Counted from the first letter of the stretch, positions 22,448 to 29,935 are shown. The stretch: 33,593 nucleotides of DNA from Gemmatimonadota bacterium (GCA_016794835.1 JAEUJL010000028.1:1-33593), one strand, 5' to 3'. Translations and numbers: made by a program. Notes: generated from the sequence alone by a model not told the origin.

Positions 22448-23926
22448 ATGAAGCGACTCCTCCTCGCGCTCCTCGCGCTCGTCACCGGGCTGGGCGGCAC
22501 CATGGTCTCCCGCGCCGCCCGCCTTGTTCCCCCGCTCCCCGTGGACACGAGTGGCCTTCCGCCTATGCCATCGATTGACTCCGCGGGCGCCATCCAGCGC
22601 CTGGCCGGCGCCATCCGCTACCCCACCGTCTCCTACGCGTCCGGCGCCCCCATCGACACAGCGGCCTTTCGCGGCTTCCACGACCACCTCGTCGCCTCGT
22701 TTCCGCAGGCCCACGCCACCCTGACCCGCGAACTCATCGGCGGGCTCAGCCTGCTCTACACATGGAAAGGTGCGGACGCCGCGGCGGCCCCCATCGTGCT
22801 GATGGGCCACATGGACGTCGTGCCGGTCCCTGAGCCCAACCTGCCGCAGTGGACGCACACCCCGTTCTCGGGGACGATCGCCGACGGGTTCGTCTGGGGA
22901 CGCGGCACCCTGGATGACAAGTCAACGGTCCTGTCCTCCATGGAGGCGGTGGAAACGCTGATCCGCAGCGGCTACGTCCCGCCGCGCACCATCTACCTCA
23001 CCTTTGGCCACGACGAGGAAGTCGGTGGCCGATACGGGGCACGCGCGATGGTCGACACCCTCGTCGCGCGGGGGGTGAAGCCCGGCCTGGTCGTCGACGA
23101 GGGCGGCTTCATGGCGTCCGGACTCCTCCCCGGCCTCACCCAGCGGGTGGCCATCGTCGGGATCGCCGAGAAGGGGTACATCTCGCTCAAGCTCACCTCG
23201 CGCGCCGACGGTGGACACTCGTCCATGCCCCCGGGCCGCACCTCGGTGGGAGCGCTCGCCCGGGCCATCGCCGCCCTCGAGGCCTCGCCGTTCCCGATGT
23301 CCCTCGATGGGCCGACGCGTGGAATGCTCGATGCGATGGGACCGTACCTGCCGTTCTCGCAGAAGGTGGTGATGGCCAACATGTGGCTCACCACGCCCCT
23401 GGTCCAACGCACCCTTGCCGCCAACCCCCTCGGCGGTGCGCTCATGCGCACGACCACCTCACCGACCATGCTGACCGCCGGGATCAAGGACAATGTCCTT
23501 CCGCCGGAAGCCACCGGGGTGGTGAACTTCCGGATTCGCCCGGGGGAAACGTCGGAGTCGGTGATGGCGCGCGTGCGGGACGTCATCGCCGACACGATGA
23601 TCACGGTCGCGCCGCTCGACAGCGCGATTGCCAACCCCTCGCCGGTGTCGTCGACCCGCAGCCCGGCCTGGGCGCTGATGCGGAAGACGATCAGCAGCAT
23701 GATCCCGGGCGAGCAGCCCCCGGTGATTCCCTACCTCGTCATGGGCGGGACCGACGCGAAATACTGGGGACCGCATTCCGACGCGGTCTATCGCTTCCTG
23801 CCGATCCCGTTAGGCGACGGCGACCGCGAGCGCGTGCACGGCCTCAACGAACGGGTGGCTGCCAGGGACTACGCGTCCGCTGTCACCTTCTTCATCCGCC
23901 TGCTGCAGGGCGTCGGCGGACTCTAG
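22448..23926 (+). CDS. M20-family metallopeptidase (carboxypeptidase S / PM20D1 type), exported
   Basis: A 492-residue protein with a signal peptide or anchor (KRLLLALLALVTGLGG). M20 zinc motifs are in order: GHMDVVP with His121 and Asp123, GRGTLDDK with the bridging Asp156, GHDEEVGG with the general base Glu190 and metal ligand Glu191, VVDEGGF, and DGGHSSMPP of the dimerisation/lid domain. The GRGTLDDK and DEGG wording is closest to carboxypeptidase S and PM20D1, which cleave or form N-acyl amino acids and dipeptides. ATG 22448 begins the leader; the frame is open upstream, but that part overlaps the divergent promoter region. A CGTTAGGC site encodes Pro-Leu-Gly near the C-terminus (IPLGDGD). 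Confidence 0.9.
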   Translation: MKRLLLALLALVTGLGGTMVSRAARLVPPLPVDTSGLPPMPSIDSAGAIQRLAGAIRYPTVSYASGAPIDTAAFRGFHDHLVASFPQAHATLTRELIGGLSLLYTWKGADAAAAPIVLMGHMDVVPVPEPNLPQWTHTPFSGTIADGFVWGRGTLDDKSTVLSSMEAVETLIRSGYVPPRTIYLTFGHDEEVGGRYGARAMVDTLVARGVKPGLVVDEGGFMASGLLPGLTQRVAIVGIAEKGYISLKLTSRADGGHSSMPPGRTSVGALARAIAALEASPFPMSLDGPTRGMLDAMGPYLPFSQKVVMANMWLTTPLVQRTLAANPLGGALMRTTTSPTMLTAGIKDNVLPPEATGVVNFRIRPGETSESVMARVRDVIADTMITVAPLDSAIANPSPVSSTRSPAWALMRKTISSMIPGEQPPVIPYLVMGGTDAKYWGPHSDAVYRFLPIPLGDGDRERVHGLNERVAARDYASAVTFFIRLLQGVGGL

Positions 23927-23934
23927 CCCTCAGG

Positions 23935-23964
23935 CGCCGTCCGCCTGCGGGACCGAGGACGGCG
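23935..23964 (+). terminator. Hairpin after the M20 peptidase gene
   Basis: CGCCGTCC (23935-23942) pairs with GGACGGCG (23957-23964) across a 14-base loop, starting 9 bases after the TAG. No T tract follows. It is a candidate terminator of moderate quality. Confidence 0.4.
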
Positions 23965-24004
23965 TCGGGCGCCACGGCTCGATGCGGGACGACGGGAGCG
24001 ACGC

Positions 24005-24040
24005 CCGGCCGGTGAGCACCGGCCGGCGAGGCTCGCCGGC
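24005..24040 (+). promoter_or_regulatory. Two overlapping, mutually exclusive hairpins
   Basis: CCGGCCGGTG and CACCGGCCGG (24005-24014, 24017-24026) form one stem. GCCGGCGAG and CTCGCCGGC (24022-24030, 24032-24040) form another. They share bases 24022-24026, so both cannot be complete at once. They lie between the peptidase and thioesterase genes and could be a terminator or attenuator-like switch, or simply stacked terminators. Confidence 0.35.
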
Positions 24041-24136
24041 GGTCCCGGTCGCGTCGGAGCGCTCGACGATTTCAGGAGGGTTCTGGCTCATGCCCCGTGG
24101 ACGCCCAATGCGCTCCTTCGGTCACATTGCCCGGTG

Positions 24137-24142
24137 TATCAT
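24137..24142 (+). promoter_or_regulatory. -10-like element next to the thioesterase start
   Basis: TATCAT ends 8 bases before ATG 24151 and is separated from it only by TCCCCCCC, which cannot bind the ribosome. This suggests a leaderless or nearly leaderless mRNA. No good -35 is seen. Confidence 0.3.
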
Positions 24143-24150
24143 TCCCCCCC

Positions 24151-24594
24151 ATGCCTGCCCCACGCCCCGATCCCGATTTCGAGATCCCGATCGTTGTCCG
24201 CGCCGAGGACATCGACCACATGGACCATGTGAACAACGTGGTCTTCCTGCGCTGGGTCCAGGAGGTGGCGCTCGCACACTGGCATGCGCGGGCAACCCCG
24301 GAGATGCTCCGTGACCTCGGGTGGGTCGCCACCCGCCACGAGCTCGACTACTTCCGCGAAGCCCGGCTCGGCGAACCCCTCGTTGCACGCACCTGGATCG
24401 GCCAGGTCGACTCCCGACGATTCGAGCGATTGACCGAGATCGTGCGGCCGTCAGACAACGCCCTGCTGGCCCAGGGGCGCACGCTGTGGACGATGGTCAG
24501 CCGGGCGACCGGACGCATCACGCGGATTCCGGACGCGCTGCGCGAGCGTTTCCCCTCCGCCGCACAGACAACAGCCACTGCGAAGCACGGGTAG
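24151..24594 (+). CDS. Hot-dog fold acyl thioesterase (4HBT family)
   Basis: A 147-residue cytosolic protein. The N-terminal block AEDIDHMDHVNNVVFLRWVQE is the active-site helix signature of YbgC/FadM and acyl-ACP-thioesterase-like hot-dog enzymes (D-x-D...HVNN...Y/F..W). HELDYFREARLGEPLVARTW and RFERLTEIVR continue the single hot-dog domain. It should release acyl groups from CoA or acyl carrier protein as a dimer or tetramer; chain length is unknown. ATG 24151 is the natural start; an in-frame GTG at 24097 has a Shine-Dalgarno that is too distant. The last codons lie inside the left arm of a long inverted repeat. It is convergent with the cystathionine beta-synthase gene. Confidence 0.85.
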   Translation: MPAPRPDPDFEIPIVVRAEDIDHMDHVNNVVFLRWVQEVALAHWHARATPEMLRDLGWVATRHELDYFREARLGEPLVARTWIGQVDSRRFERLTEIVRPSDNALLAQGRTLWTMVSRATGRITRIPDALRERFPSAAQTTATAKHG

Positions 24595-24683
24595 CACGCG
24601 CGGCAGGAGCAGCACGGTTCCTGGGCAGCACGGGTCTCGTGCCACGCGTGCTCCGCGGGCTGCCCGTACCGCCCGTGCTTCGC
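24580..24683. repeat. Nested inverted repeat with AGCACGGG-like units between convergent genes
   Basis: Outer arms of 12 bp pair perfectly (24580-24591 with 24672-24683). Inside them AGCACGCG (24593-24600) pairs with CGCGTGCT (24645-24652), and GCACG (24628-24632) pairs with CGTGC (24638-24642). The word AGCACGSK recurs four times on the left half (about 24584, 24593, 24611, 24627). The outer left arm encodes the last residues of the thioesterase. It could act as a bidirectional terminator or be a degenerate copy of a genomic repeat family. Confidence 0.55.
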
Positions 24684-24706
24684 TCTAGCTGTTGAGCGGT
24701 CCCCCC

Positions 24707-26074
24707 TTACATCGCCTGCAGCACATCGTATCCCGTCAGCACGTAGACCTTGTTCGCCGGGAAGTCACGCACCAGGACCGCCGGGTTCTCCGGCGTGATC
24801 ATCGGGGCGAGCAGTTCCACCGGGGTCTCGATGTCGACGTAGGGAAACGCCTTCTGCATGATCCCCTGCACCGGCCCGCTGCGCACCGCGGGATCCTTCA
24901 CGATGCAGGCGTAAGCGTGCGCCTCGGACAGGGAGCCCACGATGCGCTCCTCCTTGGTCACGGGGATCTGGGAGAAGTTGTTCTCGCTCATTTGTCTGAC
25001 GGCCTGGTCCACCGTGGCCGTGACCGGCACGCCGACGATGTCGGAGACCTTCTTGTTCCGCACCAGGGTGCGCGCCGTCGCCCCGGGCAGCGGCTCGTAC
25101 CCGGTCCGGAGCATCCAGTCGGGATTGAAGATCTTCCCCAGGTAGCGCGTGCCGTGGTCATGGAAGATCACGACCACCGTCTCGCCGGGCTGGAACCGCG
25201 CCTTGAGCTGGCGCAGCCCGGCAATCGCCGACCCCGCCGAGTATCCGGCCCAGATCCCTTCCTGCCGCACGATCTCCCGCGTGAAGATCGCCGCATCACG
25301 GTCGGTCACCTTCTCGAAGTGATCGATGATCGAGAAGTCCACGTTCTGCGGGAGGAAGTCCTCGCCAATGCCCTCGGTGACATAGGGGTAGATCTCGTGC
25401 TTGTCGAGGATCCCGGTCTCCTTGTACTTCTTGAAGACCGAGCCGTACGTGTCGACCCCCCAGACCTTCACGCTCGGCTTCTGTTCCTTGAGGAACCGGC
25501 CCGTGCCGCAGATGGTCCCCCCGGTCCCGACCCCCACCACCAGGTGGTCGACCTTGCCTTCGGTCTGCTCCCAGATCTCGGGCCCGGTGGTCTCGTAGTG
25601 CGCCGCGCTGTTGGACAGGTTGTCGTACTGGTTGGGCTTCCAGGCGTTGGGGGTCTCACGCTCGAGGCGCGAGGAGACGGAGTAGTACGACCGGGGATCC
25701 TCGGGCTCCACGTCCGTCGGGCAGACAATCACCTCGGCGCCAAAGGCCCGCAGCGCATCCACCTTCTCGCGTGACTGCTTGTCCGTGGTCGTGAAGATGC
25801 ACTTGTAGCCCTTCACGATCGCGGCGATCGCCAGCCCCATCCCCGTGTTGCCGCTGGTGCCCTCGATGATCGTCCCCCCGGGCTTGAGCACGCCGCGACG
25901 CTCGGCGTCCTCGATCATGCGGACCGCCATGCGATCCTTGATGCTGTGGCCGGGGTTGAAGGTCTCGACCTTGGCATAGACGGTCGCCGGGATGTCAGCG
26001 ACCAGCTTGTTGAGGCGCACCAGCGGGGTGCGGCCGATGGTGCCGAGGATCGAGTCGTGGACGTTGAACGGCAT
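24707..26074 (-). CDS. cbs: Cystathionine beta-synthase with C-terminal CBS domain pair
   Basis: A 455-residue cytosolic PLP enzyme that condenses homocysteine with serine (or an activated serine) to cystathionine. The fold-type II catalytic domain covers about 1-330, with PLP lysine Lys46 in GHSIKDRMA, the substrate loop EGTSGNTGMG at 71, and the phosphate-binding GTGGTICGTGRFLKE. From about 335 there is a pair of CBS domains (VRNKKVSDIVGVPVTATVD, NNFSQIPVTKEERIVGSLS), the adenosyl-ligand module that distinguishes this family from plain O-acetylserine lyases. The length agrees with bacterial two-domain forms. ATG 26074 fits the family start; GTG 26083 in frame is an alternative. No partner cystathionine lyase gene is in the window. 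Confidence 0.92.
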   Translation of the reverse strand: MPFNVHDSILGTIGRTPLVRLNKLVADIPATVYAKVETFNPGHSIKDRMAVRMIEDAERRGVLKPGGTIIEGTSGNTGMGLAIAAIVKGYKCIFTTTDKQSREKVDALRAFGAEVIVCPTDVEPEDPRSYYSVSSRLERETPNAWKPNQYDNLSNSAAHYETTGPEIWEQTEGKVDHLVVGVGTGGTICGTGRFLKEQKPSVKVWGVDTYGSVFKKYKETGILDKHEIYPYVTEGIGEDFLPQNVDFSIIDHFEKVTDRDAAIFTREIVRQEGIWAGYSAGSAIAGLRQLKARFQPGETVVVIFHDHGTRYLGKIFNPDWMLRTGYEPLPGATARTLVRNKKVSDIVGVPVTATVDQAVRQMSENNFSQIPVTKEERIVGSLSEAHAYACIVKDPAVRSGPVQGIMQKAFPYVDIETPVELLAPMITPENPAVLVRDFPANKVYVLTGYDVLQAM

Positions 26075-26179
26075 GGAGCACACGGGTGGTGGCGTGGAAC
26101 CCTGCGGGTGCGCAGCAGGTGCGGGGTGTCCCCATGCGTCGCCGGGGACGACGAAAGATACCCGGTCGGGTCAGGGATG

Positions 26180-26203
26180 CCCACGCGCCAGCGCGCGCGT
26201 GGG
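26180..26203 (-). terminator. Hairpin between the hydrolase and cystathionine synthase genes
   Basis: CCCACGCGC (26180-26188) and GCGCGTGGG (26195-26203) form a 9-bp stem with a 6-base loop, 12 bases after the hydrolase stop on the minus strand. A second small stem (ACCCG/CGGGT) and a tatcttt stretch follow. It probably ends the five-gene operon before the cystathionine beta-synthase gene. Confidence 0.5.
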
Positions 26204-26215
26204 ACGTTCGCCGCC

Positions 26216-27094
26216 CTATCGCCGCGGGACGAGCGCCCGCAGGCCGTCCATCACGGCGCGCCACGCCGGCGCGAACGGGGCGATCACGTCAAAGTGCCCC
26301 GCCCCGGGGACCTCGACCACATGGAGCCGCCGGTCCCCGGCCTCCATCGCGCGACGCACATAGGCGCGACCGACCGGGGCCCAGCTGGCATCCGCCTCCC
26401 CGATCACGGCCTCGGTGGGCACATCGATCGGCGCCAGCTGCATCAGGGATGCCGCCGCATAACGAGTGGGCACCTCGGTCGGCGACCCGCCCATCAGCCC
26501 GTTGATCACCTTCCCGCACACCCCCGCCTGGTGCAATCCCTCGAGGTCCGGGGCCGGTGCCAGCCCAAGCACCCCATGCACGCGCAGGGGATCCGGGTCC
26601 CGGAGCTCCGCCCCCGCCGGCAGCTTGTGACGCGCGGCCAGCCACAGCGCGAAGAAGCCGCCCGCGGAGTGCCCCGCGGCGATCACGCGGGTGAGGTCGA
26701 GCGGATACCGCCCGGCCACCGTGCGCAGGTAGTCCGCGCCGGCGGCGACGTCGCGAAAGGTCCCGGGCCAGCCGCCCCCGGGATTCCCGACGCGACGATA
26801 CTCGAGGCTCCACACCGCATAGCCGGAGTCCGCCAGCGCCTGCTCCAGCGGCGCCGCGTGCTCGATCCCGAACTGGGAAAGCCAACACCCGCCGTGGATG
26901 AACACCACCACGGGGAACGGGCCCGTCCCACGCGGGAGTCGCAGGTGACCGAACTGTTCCGGCGCCTCGCCGTACCGGATCACCTGGTCCGGTGCGCGCG
27001 TGGCGACCCCCATCACCTGCTGCAGGGTGACCGGCGCCTGCGCAGGCAGCGCCGCGGCACACGCGAGGAGTAGTAAGCTGGCGGTCGATCTCAT
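26216..27094 (-). CDS. Exported alpha/beta hydrolase (BD-FAE / carboxylesterase-like)
   Basis: A 292-residue protein with a signal peptide (STASLLLLACAAALPAQA). The esterase signatures are the oxyanion-loop motif HGGCW at 67-71, the nucleophile elbow GHSAGG at 141-146 (Ser143) and a C-terminal GAGHFDVI with the catalytic His. HGGxW occurs in kynurenine formamidase-like and BD-FAE-type esterases, but the export signal argues against a cytosolic kynurenine role. ATG 27094 has GGAGGG 3 bases upstream. It lies 59 bases after the VOC gene and is the last member of the minus-strand operon. It contains one of the few TTA codons outside the CGTTAGGC context (in the signal peptide). Confidence 0.85.
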   Translation of the reverse strand: MRSTASLLLLACAAALPAQAPVTLQQVMGVATRAPDQVIRYGEAPEQFGHLRLPRGTGPFPVVVFIHGGCWLSQFGIEHAAPLEQALADSGYAVWSLEYRRVGNPGGGWPGTFRDVAAGADYLRTVAGRYPLDLTRVIAAGHSAGGFFALWLAARHKLPAGAELRDPDPLRVHGVLGLAPAPDLEGLHQAGVCGKVINGLMGGSPTEVPTRYAAASLMQLAPIDVPTEAVIGEADASWAPVGRAYVRRAMEAGDRRLHVVEVPGAGHFDVIAPFAPAWRAVMDGLRALVPRR

Positions 27095-27153
27095 GAACCC
27101 TCCGGGTCCCGGGAGAGGTCGGTCGGTGCCCGATGGCCGGGTGGCGCGCCCCC

Positions 27154-27564
27154 TCACGTCGCGGGGACGGAAGGTCCGCACGGTTCGCGGAGCTGGAAGA
27201 CGTTACCCTCGGGGTCCGTTCCGTCCAGGTGGCGGCAGCCGCGCCATTCCCACGCGGACGCATCCGGCTGGAGGGTGCCCCCGAGGCGCGCGATCTCGGG
27301 CCGCGTGCCCGCGATGTCGGGGACCGGGAACGAGAGCTTGATCGGGGTGTCCTCGCGCGCCACGGGAGGGGACGCGATCTGGATCTCGGCGGCATACGCC
27401 TCCGGGATCTGGACCACCGAAAGCTCGTACCCGCGTCCGGAGAGGAGGACGAACCCGCGACCCTCCTCCGCGAACGCGAGCGACAACACCGCCTGGTAGA
27501 ACTCACGCAGCACGCGCAGTTCCTTCGCGTACAACACCGCCTGGAACACCATGGGTGGCGTCAT
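27154..27564 (-). CDS. VOC-superfamily (glyoxalase-like) protein
   Basis: A 136-residue cytosolic protein with the beta-alpha-beta-beta-beta layout of the vicinal oxygen chelate fold: FQAVLYAKELRVLREFYQAV, then ELSVVQIP, PIKLSFPVPDIAGTRPEIARLGG and DPEGNVFQLREP at the end. The closing DPEGNVFQL is the most diagnostic element. The first metal ligand His of glyoxalase I is not evident (LYAKEL in its place), so a bleomycin-resistance-like or binding role is as likely as an enzyme. ATG 27564 overlaps the TGA of the transporter gene (ATGA), so it is translationally coupled; ATG 27552 is a less likely start. Confidence 0.82.
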   Translation of the reverse strand: MTPPMVFQAVLYAKELRVLREFYQAVLSLAFAEEGRGFVLLSGRGYELSVVQIPEAYAAEIQIASPPVAREDTPIKLSFPVPDIAGTRPEIARLGGTLQPDASAWEWRGCRHLDGTDPEGNVFQLREPCGPSVPAT

Positions 27565-28796
27565 CGTGACCGTGCCGCCCAGGCCGCCGCCGTCACGTCG
27601 CCCGTCACGTTCACCACCGTCGCGCACATGTCCGGGATCAGGTCAACCGCGATGAGCACGCCGATCCCCTCGGCCGGGAGGCCCACGGCCTCGAAGAGCG
27701 GGGTCAGCAGGAGGAACGCGCCGCGCGGCACCCCAGGCGCGGCAAACGACACGAAGACGGAGGCCAGCGCCACCGTGGCGAGGCCACCCATCGTCAGGTC
27801 GACCCCATAAAACCGGGAGATGAACAACGCCCCCACGATCCACATCACCGGCGCCGCCGGCTTGAAGACACTGACGGCCAGTGGCAGGACGAACCCGCTG
27901 ACCCGCGAGGGAACCCCCAGGACGTCGGCGCTGCGCACCATGGCGGGCAACGACGCCACCGAGGACGACGTGCTGATGCCGATCAGTTGGGTGGGCAACA
28001 CCGCGGAGGCAAAGCCGCGCACCCCAGCCTCCCGGCCAGCGATCGGATAACACAGGGCCGTCACCGCCAGGCAGGTGAGCGCGATGGCCAGCACGTAGAA
28101 GCCCACGGCCCCCACGAGGGCCCCGCCAGCCTGCACCGCGAGTGGCAACATCAACGCGAAGACCGCCACCGGGGCCAGCGCGACGATCCACCCCACGAGT
28201 CGCGTCATGGCACTGCCTAACGAGGTAAAGAACCCCACCACCGGTGCGCGCTCCTCCGCCGTGCCCCGCGCCAGCGCGAGCGCGAGAAGCCCCGTGAACA
28301 CGATGAGCGACACCATGTTCCCCGACGCCGCGGCGGCAACCGGGTTCGACGGCAACAAGCTCATGACGAAGTCCATCACCCCCGTTGGCGCCGCCTTGGC
28401 CACCTCCGCGGCCGCCTCCTGCGCGCCGGGCGGCAGGGGGACCTTACCCACCAGCGCGGTCGGGAACAGAGCGAAGAGGGGCAGCGCGACGGCAAGGGTC
28501 ACCGCCGCGCTGCCCACCAACATCGCCCCAAAGATCCCCAGCGTCCTTGCCCCCAGGCGGCCAAGGCTCGCCACGTCAGCCGCCGCGGCGATCCCGGTGA
28601 TCAACAGCGACACCACCAGCGGGATCACGGTCATCCGGATCGCGTTCACCCACAGCACGCCCACCGGCTGGATCGCCGTGGCCGCCCGCGCGGCCCCGGC
28701 ATGCCCGCTCCCGGCGATGATCACGCCAAGCACCATCGCCGCGACGAGGGCGAGCAGCACGCGCGACCCATCGCCGCCGGGCAGCCGCACGGTCAC
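27561..28796 (-). CDS. Divergent DAACS (glutamate-transporter-fold) symporter, possibly neutral amino acid type
   Basis: A 411-residue inner-membrane transporter of the dicarboxylate/amino acid:cation symporter fold. Landmarks align with archaeal GltPh: HP1 STSSSVASLP near 275, HP2 AAPGVPRGAF near 352, and TM8 DMCATVVNVTGD at 389-400. Two hallmark sites differ. The TM8 arginine that binds acidic side chains (GltPh Arg397) is Ala392, and the TM7 sodium-site motif NMDGT is replaced by FKPAA (311-315). Asp389, Thr393, Asn396 and Asp400 are kept. I infer a non-acidic substrate and altered ion coupling. GTG 28796 overlaps the FabH TGA (GTGA); the long upstream frame lies inside that gene. A CGTTAGGC site encodes Ser-Leu-Gly near residue 192. 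Confidence 0.85.
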   Translation of the reverse strand: MTVRLPGGDGSRVLLALVAAMVLGVIIAGSGHAGAARAATAIQPVGVLWVNAIRMTVIPLVVSLLITGIAAAADVASLGRLGARTLGIFGAMLVGSAAVTLAVALPLFALFPTALVGKVPLPPGAQEAAAEVAKAAPTGVMDFVMSLLPSNPVAAAASGNMVSLIVFTGLLALALARGTAEERAPVVGFFTSLGSAMTRLVGWIVALAPVAVFALMLPLAVQAGGALVGAVGFYVLAIALTCLAVTALCYPIAGREAGVRGFASAVLPTQLIGISTSSSVASLPAMVRSADVLGVPSRVSGFVLPLAVSVFKPAAPVMWIVGALFISRFYGVDLTMGGLATVALASVFVSFAAPGVPRGAFLLLTPLFEAVGLPAEGIGVLIAVDLIPDMCATVVNVTGDVTAAAWAARSR

Positions 28797-29935
28797 GCCG
28801 GCCGCGGGGCGCTGAGCGTGCTTTCGGCGAACACCGGTGCCGCCAATCCCGCCGCGGAGCGCCCATGCGGATCCTGGCCCGCCCGGATCGCGTTCACCAT
28901 CTCCAGGGCACCGCGCGGGTTGTCCGGGAACGCCATCGACGACTCGCCTAACGGGGTCACCCGCTCTCCCCACTGCACGAGGAGGGCACCGAAGGTCAGC
29001 CCACCACCAAAGCCCGGCATCAGGATCCGCGCCCCGGGGGTGATGCGCCCGTCCTTCAGCGCCTCGACCAGGCTGACCGGCACGGTGGCCGCGCTCATGT
29101 TCCCGTACTTGTGCACGGTGACAATCACCCGCTCCATCGGCACCCCGGCGTACTTCGCCACCGATTCGATGATCCGCAGGTTGGCCTGGTGTGGGATCAC
29201 GAGGTCGATGTCGTCCGCCGTCACCCCGGCCTGCGCCATCACCCGTGCACAGGCTTCACTCATCCCCTTCACCGCGCGCTTGAAGATCGCCTGCCCATCA
29301 AAATCCCACGCCGTGTCCCCCAGGGTGATCCCCACCCCGGCATAGGTGCACCCCATCCCGCGCACCCGCAGCACCTGCCGCGCCTCGGCGTCGCAGCCGA
29401 GCACGGAGCCCAGCACCCCCTCGGGGCGGTCCGTGGCCTGCACCACCACCGCCGCCGCGCCATCGCCAAAGAGCACCGCCACATTGCGGTTGCTCCAGTC
29501 CATGTAGCGCGAGATCAGCTCCACGCCGATCACGACGGCATTGCGCACGGTGCCGTTCTGGATCATCGCGGTCGCCGTGGACAGCCCGTAGATGAAGCTC
29601 GTGCACGCCGTGTTCACGTCCATGGCCGCGGCCCGGGTGGCGCCTAACGCCACCTGCACCCCGCTCGCGCTGTTCGGCACGATCTCATCGTTGGAGCACC
29701 CGCCGTAGATGACCAGGTCCACGTCGCTGGCATCGAGGCCCGCGCACGCCAGGGCGCGCGACGCCGCCAGGGTGGCCATCTCGATCGCCGACACGTGCGA
29801 GATGCGCCGCTCCTTCATCCCGGTGCGCGTCGTGATCCACTCGTCCGAGGTCTCGAGGAAGGTCGAGAGGTCCTCGTTGCTCAGGACGGCCGGGGGCATC
29901 CCGTCGCCCCATCCGGTAATCGCCGCGTAGGGCAT
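28793..29935 (-). CDS. fabH: 3-oxoacyl-ACP synthase III (FabH family) with C-terminal extension
   Basis: A 380-residue ketosynthase III that condenses an acyl-CoA starter with malonyl-ACP. The catalytic triad is complete: Cys111 in DVNTACTSF, His249 in IPHQANLRI, Asn279 in KYGNMSAAT. TSDEWITTRTGMKERRI at about 29 and LMPGFGGGLTFGALLVQW near 305-322 are family signatures. It runs on about 55 residues past the usual end, with ERVTPLGESSMAFPDNP and an Ala/Pro-rich tail; typical FabH ends near 320. ATG 29935 shares one base with the dehydratase TGA (TGATG). The operon context with a threonine/serine dehydratase suggests propionyl-CoA as starter, which is inference. It has two CGTTAGGC sites (VALGATR and TPLGES). 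Confidence 0.9.
   Translation of the reverse strand: MPYAAITGWGDGMPPAVLSNEDLSTFLETSDEWITTRTGMKERRISHVSAIEMATLAASRALACAGLDASDVDLVIYGGCSNDEIVPNSASGVQVALGATRAAAMDVNTACTSFIYGLSTATAMIQNGTVRNAVVIGVELISRYMDWSNRNVAVLFGDGAAAVVVQATDRPEGVLGSVLGCDAEARQVLRVRGMGCTYAGVGITLGDTAWDFDGQAIFKRAVKGMSEACARVMAQAGVTADDIDLVIPHQANLRIIESVAKYAGVPMERVIVTVHKYGNMSAATVPVSLVEALKDGRITPGARILMPGFGGGLTFGALLVQWGERVTPLGESSMAFPDNPRGALEMVNAIRAGQDPHGRSAAGLAAPVFAESTLSAPRPA

Noticed and set aside
24090-24314. ATG 24090 with an AGGAGGG Shine-Dalgarno upstream, giving a 75-residue product
   Set aside because: It overlaps the thioesterase in another frame and its translation is Arg/Pro/Gly-rich with no recognisable feature. The good Shine-Dalgarno is noted, but the product does not look real.
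3323-29649. TTAGGC as a telomere-type repeat (it equals the nematode telomere unit)
   Set aside because: The copies are single, kilobases apart and inside bacterial genes; the likeness to the telomere unit is coincidental.
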